Source: Propionibacteriaceae bacterium (GTDB lineage Bacteria > Actinomycetota > Actinomycetes > Propionibacteriales > Propionibacteriaceae). Taken from it: a stretch of DNA of 5,603 bases. Location of the stretch: NCBI GenBank assembly GCA_030528545.1, contig JAUMYR010000160.1, positions 1-5,603 of the forward strand. Direction: 5' to 3'. The notes under the pieces are model-generated. The model saw only the letters and a program-made list of their open reading frames with translations. It had not been told where the DNA came from and searched no databases. The first letter of the stretch is position 1. Every line of letters starts with the position of its first letter. Of the stretch, positions 1-5,483 are shown one piece after another. The position numbers and the translations under genes are program-made.

Positions 1-62
1 CCGGCCGGTAGCCGTTGAGGGGTTCGGGTGTGGTGAGCCGGGCTCGTGGCGTGGCAGGTGGT

Positions 63-68
63 TACACT
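63..68 (+). promoter_or_regulatory. possible -10 box upstream of tmk
   Basis: TACACT fits the TAnnnT pattern of a sigma-70-type -10 element and lies about 65 bases before the chosen tmk start. No recognisable -35 hexamer sits 16-19 bases upstream, so this is a weak call. If real, transcription would start near 75 and give a leader of about 58 bases that contains the dyad at 84-96. Confidence 0.22.
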
Positions 69-83
69 CTGCGGCAGGCGACA

Positions 84-96
84 GACCCACTGGGTC
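84..96. repeat. 13-bp dyad GACCCA-C-TGGGTC in the tmk leader
   Basis: Two perfect 6-base arms are separated by one base. The spacing is too tight for an RNA hairpin, so if it has a role it would more likely be a protein-binding dyad than a terminator. It lies between the possible -10 box and the tmk ribosome binding site. In GC-rich DNA such palindromes can occur by chance, and no regulator is encoded nearby. Confidence 0.3.
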
Positions 97-113
97 GTGA
101 CGGGAATCGGGGT

Positions 114-118
114 AGGAG
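114..118 (+). promoter_or_regulatory. ribosome binding site AGGAG for tmk
   Basis: AGGAG is the only good Shine-Dalgarno match before tmk. It is 14 bases from ATG 133, which is long, and only 2 bases from GTG 121, which is too short. The start is therefore decided mainly by the protein's N-terminus rather than by this site. Confidence 0.45.
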
Positions 119-132
119 TGGTGAGCACAGCC

Positions 133-753
133 ATGCGCGGGACATTCATCGTCTTCGAGGGCGGTGACTCGGTCGGGAAGACGACCCAGATGAGGTATCT
201 CACGGACTGGCTCACCAGCCGTGGGGTCGATTTCGTCCAGACCCGCCAGCCCGGCGGCACGCCGCTGGGAAGCCACATCCGCGACCTGGTCCTCAACCCC
301 ATCCACGGGGACGTGTCACCCTGGGCCGAGACCCTGCTGTACGCAGCCGACAAGGCCCAACACGTCTACGAGGTGGTCGAACCGGAGCTGGCGGCCGGGC
401 GGGTGGTGGTCTGCGACCGTTACGTCGATTCGACCCTGGCCTACCAGGGGGCGGGACGCCGGATCGACGTCGGCCAGGTCGCCCAGGTGGCGGCCTGGGC
501 CACGGGCGGGCTGCGCCCCGACCTGACGATCCTGCTGGACGCCGACCCCGCCACTGCGCTGGAGAAGATCCATGACAAGGATCGGCTGGAGGGTGCCGGG
601 ATGGACTTCCACCGCAGTGTGCGCGCCCATTTCCTGGATCTCGCCGCGGCCGACCCCGGCCGCTACCTGGTGGTCACCGCGCTGCGGGAGCGCGAGGTGG
701 TGGCCGCCGAGATCCGCGCTGGCGTGGCTCCGCTGCTGGGGCTGGAACCCTAG
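133..753 (+). CDS. tmk: thymidylate kinase (dTMP kinase)
   Basis: This cytoplasmic enzyme phosphorylates dTMP to dTDP with ATP, the step that commits thymidylate to dTTP synthesis. The 206-residue product has the family's usual length. Visible motifs are a Walker A loop GGDSVGKT at residues 10-17, TRQPGGT at 37-43 (the dTMP-binding region), the TMK signature DRYVDSTLAYQG at 95-106, and a LID region around 146-165 with DRLEG followed by a conserved FH. Two positions look unusual from memory of the family: Ser13 where Gly is common (DGxGK), and Gln39 where Glu is common (TREPGG). I chose ATG 133 because family members normally have only a few residues before the first beta strand. GTG 121 would add four residues and GTG 118 five. 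The gene stands just before holB, a neighbour pair conserved in many bacteria. The family call is secure; the exact start is less so. Confidence 0.95.
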   Translation: MRGTFIVFEGGDSVGKTTQMRYLTDWLTSRGVDFVQTRQPGGTPLGSHIRDLVLNPIHGDVSPWAETLLYAADKAQHVYEVVEPELAAGRVVVCDRYVDSTLAYQGAGRRIDVGQVAQVAAWATGGLRPDLTILLDADPATALEKIHDKDRLEGAGMDFHRSVRAHFLDLAAADPGRYLVVTALREREVVAAEIRAGVAPLLGLEP

Positions 754-769
754 CCCGGCCCGTCCGGGC
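753..769 (+). terminator. GC-rich hairpin after tmk
   Basis: GCCCGG (753-758) pairs perfectly with CCGGGC (764-769) around a 5-base loop, beginning on the last base of the tmk stop codon. There is no T-run after it, so it is not a classical intrinsic terminator. Because a probable holB promoter follows at once, it may attenuate read-through or protect the 3' end of the tmk transcript. Confidence 0.4.
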
Positions 770-772
770 GCG

Positions 773-803
773 TTGCGACATCGTCGGTGCGGGCTGGCAG
801 ACT
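773..803 (+). promoter_or_regulatory. probable holB promoter, leaderless type
   Basis: TTGCGA (773-778) resembles a -35 box and CAGACT (798-803) a -10 box, with a 19-base spacer. The -10 box ends 6 bases before the A of the holB ATG at 810, so transcription would begin at or next to the start codon. No Shine-Dalgarno sequence precedes this ATG, which agrees with leaderless initiation. A second TAnnnT hexamer, TAGCCT at 803-808, is too close to the ATG to serve a start there. Confidence 0.45.
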
Positions 804-809
804 AGCCTC

Positions 810-1949
810 ATGAGTGAGACTGGCGTGTGGGCCGACCTGGTCGGCCAGGACCGTGCCGTGGCCACCCTGCGGCGGGCCGTCGCGGGCGATACCCACGCCA
901 TGACGCATGCCTGGCTCTTCACCGGTCCTCCCGGGTCGGGACGTTCCAACGCGGCCAAAGCCTTCGCCGCGGCCCTACAATGCGACCGGGGCGGCTGCGG
1001 CGAATGCAGCGACTGCCGCGCCTCGCTCAGCGGGGCGCACCCGGACGTGACGCTGGTCCGCACGGAACAGTTGTCCATCGGGGTCGATGACGTGCGCGAC
1101 CTGGTGCGCCGGGCGTCCATGAGCCCGATGCTGAAGAAGTGGCAGATCATCGTGGTCGAGGACGCCGATCGGGTCACCGAGCGGGGCGCCGATGCGCTGC
1201 TGAAGTCCATTGAGGAGCCCGCCCCCAAGACGGTCTGGCTGCTGTGCGCGCCGACGCCGGATGACGTGGTGGTCACCATCCGCTCCCGGTGCCGCCAGGT
1301 CTGGCTCACGACGCCGACCGATGAGGCGGTAGCCGAGTTGCTGGTGCGCCGCGACGGCCTCGATCCGGCCGAGGCCGAGGAGGCCGCCCGGATCGCCCAG
1401 GGCCACATCGGGAGGGCCCGCAACCTTGCCCGCAGTCCGGAAGCGCGGGCGTGGCGGGCCGAGGTGCTGGCGATACCGGCGCGGCTGCGCACCGTCACTG
1501 ACTGTCTGAGCGCCGCCGATGAGCTGGTCAAGAAGGCCTCGGAGGAGGCCGCCGCGATCACCGCCGAGCTTGACGCGAAGGAAAAGGCAGAACTGCACGC
1601 GGCTCTGGGCATGGGAACCCGTGGGGTCAAGCCCCGCAACACCCAGGCCGCGCTGCGCGACCTCGAAGAGCAGCAGAAGGCTCGCTCCAAGAGACTTCAG
1701 CGTGACGCGCTCGACCGGGTCCTCACCGAGTTCACCGTCTACTACATGGACATCTTCGCGCTACAGACGAATGCCCGTCGTCCGATCAATATCTCGCTCA
1801 CCGAGCGCTTGCAGGCCATCGCCGGTGACTCGACTCCCGAGGCGACCCTCCGCAAGATCGACACCGTGCTAGCGACGCGAACCGCGCTCGCCAACAATGT
1901 CGCTCCGCTGCTGGCGATGGAGTCCATGCTGCTCGCGCTGCGGGGCTGA
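810..1949 (+). CDS. holB: DNA polymerase III delta' subunit (clamp loader)
   Basis: Delta' is a fixed part of the clamp loader (tau/gamma, delta, delta') that opens the beta sliding clamp and places it on primed DNA. The 379-residue protein shows the expected order: an N-terminal LVGQ segment at 10-13; a Walker A-like loop GPPGSGRS at 39-46 with Arg45 replacing the catalytic Lys; a four-cysteine zinc site at C58, C63, C66 and C69; a degenerate Walker B, VVEDAD, at 115-120; and the SRC motif at 159-161, whose arginine acts as the arginine finger in clamp loaders. The changed Walker A and B fit a subunit that does not itself hydrolyse ATP, as known for delta'. Residues about 235-305 are rich in Ala, Glu, Lys and Arg and likely helical. 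The C-terminal part would be the collar domain. The ATG at 810 gives the normal N-terminus (MSETGVWADLVGQ). There are 56 bases between tmk and this gene. Confidence 0.95.
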   Translation: MSETGVWADLVGQDRAVATLRRAVAGDTHAMTHAWLFTGPPGSGRSNAAKAFAAALQCDRGGCGECSDCRASLSGAHPDVTLVRTEQLSIGVDDVRDLVRRASMSPMLKKWQIIVVEDADRVTERGADALLKSIEEPAPKTVWLLCAPTPDDVVVTIRSRCRQVWLTTPTDEAVAELLVRRDGLDPAEAEEAARIAQGHIGRARNLARSPEARAWRAEVLAIPARLRTVTDCLSAADELVKKASEEAAAITAELDAKEKAELHAALGMGTRGVKPRNTQAALRDLEEQQKARSKRLQRDALDRVLTEFTVYYMDIFALQTNARRPINISLTERLQAIAGDSTPEATLRKIDTVLATRTALANNVAPLLAMESMLLALRG

Positions 1950-1953
1950 CCCG

Positions 1954-1990
1954 CGTGTCCAGCGGCTGAGCTGGGGGCCAGCGTGACACG
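1954..1990. repeat. compound inverted repeat between holB and the DoxX-like gene
   Basis: CGTGTC (1954-1959) is the exact inverse complement of GACACG (1985-1990). Between them CAGC (1960-1963) pairs with GCTG (1970-1973), extended to CCAGC/GCTGG if base 1959 is used. No T-run follows. The element starts 4 bases after the holB stop and ends 31 bases before the next start, so it could be a 3'-end structure for holB or an operator for the following gene. Confidence 0.3.
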
Positions 1991-2021
1991 ATGGGCGTGA
2001 TTGCAATGAGACGGAGGACGC

Positions 2022-2966
2022 ATGACGGAGCGCGAACACACCGACAACGGCACCCAGCACGCCCCCGCATGGGACGAGATTCGACTGCCAGAGCTGGACG
2101 AGACGGCGCCACCCAGCACCTCCGAGCAGAATGAGGCTGCGGTCCCGACGCCTGAGTCCGCCGATGCCGTCCCGGGAGAAAAGGCTGAGGAATTGTTCAC
2201 ACGGCCCGAGGGGGAGCCCGTCGATCCGGTGAACGTGCCGACGACCGATTTGTCGGGGATCAACCTAGACCCCGAAGCCGAAGACCCCAGTTTCGCCTAT
2301 TCCCCGCGCCGCCTGCGAGACAATCAGGGAGGTGAGTCCGTGGACGATGCGGAGGCGGCCGCCGAACTGGAGCGACAGGCACAGGCAGAGCGGGAAGCTG
2401 AGGAGGCGGCCCGCAAGGAGGCCGAACGGGCAGCGGCGGAACGTGCGGCCCGTAACCGGGCGCTCGGCGTGGTCGCTCCCGCGGGACCCCAGGTGATCGC
2501 GCCGCCGCCACCGCAGAAACTGGTTACTGACAAGTTCGTCGGGGCCGCCGGGCTGTTCTTCTTCCGCCTGATCGTGGCCGGGGTGCTCGGCATCCGCGGT
2601 TATCAGCTGGTGACCGCGATCCCCGGGTTCCAGCAGGAACTGGCGGCCACACAACTGCCCGAACCGAACACCATGGCGTGGGTCGCGGCGATCTCGCTGC
2701 TGGTCCTCGCGGTCGCGTTCCTCTTTGGGGCTTTCGTGCGGGCGGCGGGCCTGGGCCTGCTGGCCATGAGCGTGCTCGCGCTGGTCTACCTGCGGTGGGG
2801 CCCGTTCTCCCCGTTCGTCGCCGGGGAACAGGGTTTCATCGGTGAGCTGGAGCTGCTGTTGGCCGGGGTGGGTCTGGTCTTCTTGTGCCTTGGTGGAGGC
2901 CGCTGGGGCGTGGATGGCTCGTTCCGGGCCGCGCGGGCTCGCGCGAAGGCCGCTAGCGAGGAGTGA
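2022..2966 (+). CDS. membrane protein, DoxX-like C-terminal half with disordered/coiled-coil N-terminus
   Basis: I recognise no named gene. The 314-residue protein has three parts. Residues 1-105 are acidic, rich in Pro, Glu, Asp and Thr, and look disordered. Residues about 107-147 are an Ala/Glu/Arg-rich run that should form a charged helix or coiled coil. After a Pro-rich hinge (160-164, APPPP) come four hydrophobic segments at about 172-191, 219-238, 241-257 and 273-291. Their layout, the RLIVAG start of the first helix, and the ending with a Glu-containing last helix followed by GGGRWGVD (291-298) resemble DoxX family membrane proteins, whose last helix typically ends in a G-G/P-G-R-(W/Y)-x-(L/V)-D motif. 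The N-terminus lacks a signal peptide, so the long tail should be cytoplasmic. A clear GGAGG (2013-2017) lies 4 bases before the ATG. The DoxX assignment rests on pattern resemblance; the biochemical role is unknown. Confidence 0.8.
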   Translation: MTEREHTDNGTQHAPAWDEIRLPELDETAPPSTSEQNEAAVPTPESADAVPGEKAEELFTRPEGEPVDPVNVPTTDLSGINLDPEAEDPSFAYSPRRLRDNQGGESVDDAEAAAELERQAQAEREAEEAARKEAERAAAERAARNRALGVVAPAGPQVIAPPPPQKLVTDKFVGAAGLFFFRLIVAGVLGIRGYQLVTAIPGFQQELAATQLPEPNTMAWVAAISLLVLAVAFLFGAFVRAAGLGLLAMSVLALVYLRWGPFSPFVAGEQGFIGELELLLAGVGLVFLCLGGGRWGVDGSFRAARARAKAASEE

Positions 2967-2970
2967 GCTA

Positions 2971-2989
2971 GGCCCCCCGCCGGGGTGCC
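2971..2989 (+). terminator. GC hairpin after the DoxX-like gene
   Basis: GGC-C-CCCC (2971-2978) folds back on GGGG-T-GCC (2982-2989) across a 3-base loop, giving seven pairs with one C/T mismatch. It starts 4 bases after the stop codon. No T-run follows, so it is only terminator-like. It separates the DoxX-like gene from the ricT -10 box. Confidence 0.4.
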
Positions 2990-2993
2990 GGTC

Positions 2994-2999
2994 TAGACT
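2994..2999 (+). promoter_or_regulatory. -10 box TAGACT, leaderless-type promoter of the ricT-like gene
   Basis: TAGACT is a good actinobacterial -10 hexamer. It ends 7 bases before the A of ATG 3007, so the transcript would begin at or beside the start codon. The intervening bases contain no Shine-Dalgarno sequence, which supports a leaderless mRNA. The expected -35 region falls in the GC hairpin and has no TTGACA-like sequence. The box lies inside an 8-base palindrome, GTCTAGAC (2991-2998). Confidence 0.55.
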
Positions 3000-3006
3000 G
3001 TGCCCC

Positions 3007-3822
3007 ATGGCGCGGGTGATGGCTGTCAGCTTTGAACGCCACGGCGTCCTGTATTACCTCGATGCTGGAGAACAGGACTATGCCGTTGGCGAGGCTGTGC
3101 TGTACCCGACTCAGCACGGGCCGGAAGTCGCATTGTGCGTCTGGCCGCCCCAGGAGACCGAGACCGGGGTGGACTTCCCTCTCTGCGCTGGACCAGCGAG
3201 TCAGAGCGATCTTGAGCGGGACGCCGCCAACCGGCGCCGCAGGGCGGAGGCGCGGCTGGTTGCTGAGAGGCTGGTGACCGAACACGACCTACCCATGAAG
3301 GTCTTGGCCGTGGACTACGTGGATCGTTCCGACGACTTCGACCAACAGGTCGTGGTCTATTTCAGCGCACCCTCCCGGGTGGATTTCCGGGCGCTCTTGG
3401 GAGACCTCGCTCGTTCCCTGCGTGCCCGTATCGACCTGAGGCAGGTCGCGGCGCGGGACGCCGCCCGTCTGATCGGAGGGATCGGTGGATGCGGACGGGA
3501 GCTGTGCTGCACGACCTTCCTGTCCGAGATCGAGCCGGTGGGTCAGCGGCTCGCCCGGATTCAGGTTCCGGCCGGTAACCCGTTGCAGATCACCGGGGCC
3601 TGCGGCAAGCTGCTGTGCTGCCTGCGTTACGAGCATCCGCTGTATCTCGACTTCGCCAGAAGCGCCCCACGAGTCGGTTCCCAGGTCCAGTTCGACGGTG
3701 AGGACGCCCAGGTCATCGGCCACCGGGTCCCCGATGGGACGGTGCTGCTAAAACTGGTCTCCGGCGAGACTAGGCGGTGCTGCCCCGCCGCGCTGGGCAC
3801 CCCGCAGGAGCAGTCTCGGTGA
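3007..3822 (+). CDS. ricT: PSP1 domain protein, RicT/YaaT-like
   Basis: In Bacillus subtilis RicT (YaaT) joins RicA and RicF in a cytoplasmic Fe-S complex that works with RNase Y in mRNA processing and affects competence, biofilm and sporulation. This 271-residue homologue has the PSP1 C-terminal domain at about 65-155, followed by the diagnostic block GGIGGCGRELCC (157-168) and, after an FL (171-172), TGACGKLLCCLRYE (196-209). The six family cysteines C162, C167, C168, C199, C204 and C205 are present and are the likely metal or Fe-S ligands. A further Cys pair, C258-C259, lies near the C-terminus. The start at ATG 3007 gives the usual MARVMAVSF-type N-terminus. The gene sits three genes after tmk and near holB, as in B. 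subtilis. The stop overlaps the next gene's start. No RicA or RicF gene is in the window, so the partner set is unknown; the symbol is given by homology. Confidence 0.9.
   Translation: MARVMAVSFERHGVLYYLDAGEQDYAVGEAVLYPTQHGPEVALCVWPPQETETGVDFPLCAGPASQSDLERDAANRRRRAEARLVAERLVTEHDLPMKVLAVDYVDRSDDFDQQVVVYFSAPSRVDFRALLGDLARSLRARIDLRQVAARDAARLIGGIGGCGRELCCTTFLSEIEPVGQRLARIQVPAGNPLQITGACGKLLCCLRYEHPLYLDFARSAPRVGSQVQFDGEDAQVIGHRVPDGTVLLKLVSGETRRCCPAALGTPQEQSR
3806..3810 (+). promoter_or_regulatory. ribosome binding site AGGAG for the peptidase gene
   Basis: AGGAG lies inside the last codons of the ricT-like gene, 8 bases before GTG 3819. This near-ideal spacing selects GTG 3819 over the upstream GTG 3777 and over ATG 3825 (14 bases away). 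Confidence 0.75.
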
Positions 3823-5459
3823 AGATGCGCGCCGTGGCCGTGGTGCTGCTGGTGATGGCGCTGGTCATGATCTCGGCGTCGCTGTGGGTGCCGCTGCTCA
3901 CCGCCAGCCGGACCCCGCCCCCGGAGACGGGGCCACCGACGCCCGGCGTGGCGGCTGGGATGCCCGGCGTGGTGGTCCCCTCGGCCCACCCCACCTGGCC
4001 CGGCTACACCTCACCCGACCGGCAAACCGGGGTCGCCTCACCTGGCCGGCGGACCGGGGTCGCCTCGTCCGCCCCTCGGGAGAACCTCACCGAACCCCCA
4101 CCTGGGGCGGGCCTGCGGCGTTATCTCGATCAGCAGGTCGCCTGGCAGCGGTGCGGGAAGCACGAATGCGCCACCGTGACGGCTCCCCTGGATTGGGACG
4201 ACCCGGACGGCGAGGCCATCACCTTGTCGATGCTGCGGGTGCGTTCAGCCGCGCCGACCCGGGGCCCGCTGTTCGTCAACCCGGGTGGTCCGGGCATCGG
4301 CGGGAAGAGGTTCGCGGCGAGCATCCCGGCGGACGCGTTCCAGGGCTACGACATCATCGGCTGGGACCCGCGCGGCACGGGCGAATCGACCCCGGTGCGC
4401 TGTGCGACGAAGGAGCAGACCGAGGCACACAACCAGCTCGACGGTTCCCCGGACGACGAGTCGGAGTACCGGGAATTGCTCGAAGCGAGCAGGGAGTTCG
4501 CCCGCCTCTGCCGGGAGAACTCGGGGCGGCTGCTGGATCACGTCTCGACGCTGGACACCGCCCGCGACCTCGACCTGCTGCGGGCGCTGCTGGGCGCGGA
4601 CAAACTCGCCTATTTCGGGATCTCCTACGGCACCTACCTCGGCGCGGTCTATGCCGAGTTCTTCCCCGACCGGGTCGGACGCATGATCCTCGACTCCGCC
4701 GTCGACATCACCGGCGAGCGGACCGACACCTTCGCCGAGGGCTTCGAGGTCGCCTTCGATGCCTTTCTCGGTTGGTGCGTCCGTCTGGCCACTTGCCCGT
4801 TCGGCGAGACCATCGACCAAGCCCGGAGCACGATCGCGGCCTTCGTCGACGGGCTGGATGCCGCCCCGCAGCAGGTCGGCAATCGCACGCTGACCCAAAC
4901 ACTGGCCGTCGTGGGGATCCAGAGCTTCCTCTACGGGGACGAGGAGTCCTATCCGCAGCTGATCAAGGCGTTGCAGTCCGCCATGGCCGGTAATGGAGCG
5001 AGCCTGCTGAAGTCCTCGAACTGGCTGACCGGACGCAACGACGACGGCAGCTACGACACGGTCGCCTATGCCAACCCGGCAATCCGGTGCCTCGACTGGG
5101 CCGATGCGGGCCTGAAGCGGGCGAGGGAGCAGTGGGTGCAGGTGCAGCGCAGCGCCCCGTTGTTCGGCAGGTGGCTCGGCCCCGGCACGGGATGCGAGGT
5201 CTGGACCGCGGCCCCAGTGCCGCAGTACCGCCTGGTGGGGGCGGGCGCCCCACCGATCATGGTGGTGGGGGTGAGGACGGACCCAGCCACCCCCTACCGG
5301 CAGGCGGTCGCCATGGCCGGACAGCTGGAGTCGGGGTTCCTGGTGACGCTGGAGGGGAGCGGGCACGGCGCGGTGCTGTCGGGCAACCAGTGCATCCTCC
5401 GCGTGGCCAGGGACTACCTCCTCCACGGGAAGTGGGGCGAGAACACCGTCTGCCGGTGA
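3819..5459 (+). CDS. secreted alpha/beta-hydrolase peptidase, tripeptidyl aminopeptidase type
   Basis: This is likely an exported serine exopeptidase of the family that includes Streptomyces Tap and SlpD/SlpE and mycobacterial Hip1, which release short peptides from protein N-termini. The 546-residue product begins with a short basic MKMR and a hydrophobic stretch (5-27), a signal peptide or anchor with no lipobox Cys. A Pro/Gly-rich linker (31-97) carries short repeats. The catalytic fold shows the oxyanion motif NPGGPG (154-159), GWDPRGTGES (181-190), the nucleophile elbow GISYG with Ser269, then Asp488 in VRTDPATP and His516 in GSGHG, a complete triad with a TAP-like C-terminal domain. Ten cysteines (112, 117, 195, 231, 320, 326, 424, 459, 525, 545) suggest disulfides and an extracellular location. 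The GTG start overlaps the ricT TGA as GTGA, implying translational coupling. Substrate and exact cleavage mode cannot be read from sequence; an esterase activity is the main alternative. Confidence 0.88.
   Translation: MKMRAVAVVLLVMALVMISASLWVPLLTASRTPPPETGPPTPGVAAGMPGVVVPSAHPTWPGYTSPDRQTGVASPGRRTGVASSAPRENLTEPPPGAGLRRYLDQQVAWQRCGKHECATVTAPLDWDDPDGEAITLSMLRVRSAAPTRGPLFVNPGGPGIGGKRFAASIPADAFQGYDIIGWDPRGTGESTPVRCATKEQTEAHNQLDGSPDDESEYRELLEASREFARLCRENSGRLLDHVSTLDTARDLDLLRALLGADKLAYFGISYGTYLGAVYAEFFPDRVGRMILDSAVDITGERTDTFAEGFEVAFDAFLGWCVRLATCPFGETIDQARSTIAAFVDGLDAAPQQVGNRTLTQTLAVVGIQSFLYGDEESYPQLIKALQSAMAGNGASLLKSSNWLTGRNDDGSYDTVAYANPAIRCLDWADAGLKRAREQWVQVQRSAPLFGRWLGPGTGCEVWTAAPVPQYRLVGAGAPPIMVVGVRTDPATPYRQAVAMAGQLESGFLVTLEGSGHGAVLSGNQCILRVARDYLLHGKWGENTVCR
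3941..3972 (+). repeat. 11-bp direct repeat in the peptidase linker
   Basis: GCCCGGCGTGG occurs at 3941-3951 and again at 3962-3972, a period of 21 bases that keeps the reading frame. It encodes the repeated PGV motifs at residues 42-44 and 49-51 in the Pro/Gly-rich linker. Confidence 0.6.
4011..4066 (+). repeat. 27-bp tandem repeat, two copies, encoding a 9-residue linker unit
   Basis: Copies at 4011-4037 and 4038-4064 match closely, including an exact ACCGGGGTCGCCTC at 4026-4039 and 4053-4066. They encode SPDRQTGVA (65-73) and SPGRRTGVA (74-82). Because the period is nine codons, copy number can change without a frameshift. The repeat lies in the linker between the signal/anchor and the hydrolase domain, outside the catalytic part. 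Confidence 0.85.
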
Positions 5460-5465
5460 GCCGGA

Positions 5466-5483
5466 CGCCTAGGCGCTGAGGCG
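5466..5483 (+). terminator. weak hairpin after the peptidase gene
   Basis: CGCCT (5466-5470) can pair with AGGCG either directly (5471-5475, a 10-base palindrome) or with a second copy at 5479-5483 around an 8-base loop. It begins 6 bases after the stop. There is no T-run, so any terminator role is tentative, and it abuts the tRNA promoter. Confidence 0.28.

Noticed and set aside
1..45. 3' end of an upstream gene such as topA
   Set aside because: One frame ends in TGA at 16-18, but only five codons are visible and no conserved tail can be recognised, so no partial gene is called.
46..132. N-terminal extension of tmk from a GTG at 46
   Set aside because: It would add 29 residues with no family counterpart and has no ribosome site before it. 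Thymidylate kinases normally begin just before the first beta strand, as ATG 133 does.
674..1690. Open frame on the - strand (338 codons) opposite holB
   Set aside because: Its Ser/Ala/Arg-rich composition is typical of antisense translation of a GC-rich gene, and holB on the + strand is certain.
2842..3006. Upstream extension of the ricT-like gene to 2842
   Set aside because: It would overlap the end of the DoxX-like gene by about 125 bases and add residues unrelated to PSP1 proteins. ATG 3007 with the adjacent -10 box is far better.
2265..3008. Open frame on the - strand (247 codons) opposite the DoxX-like gene
   Set aside because: The + strand frame has a ribosome site, four coherent membrane segments and a domain-like layout. 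The - strand product is Gly/Arg/Pro/Gln-rich without recognisable structure.
3777..3818. Peptidase start at GTG 3777
   Set aside because: It adds 14 residues ahead of the signal-like sequence. GTG 3819 has AGGAG at 8 bases and starts directly with a normal basic-then-hydrophobic export signal.
4011..4066. CRISPR-like array
   Set aside because: There are only two contiguous copies without spacers, in frame within a coding linker.
4245..5426. Long open frame on the - strand (393 codons) opposite the peptidase gene
   Set aside because: It mirrors a well-supported + strand gene with an intact catalytic triad. Long antisense frames are expected in GC-rich DNA, and its residues are low-complexity and match no family I know.
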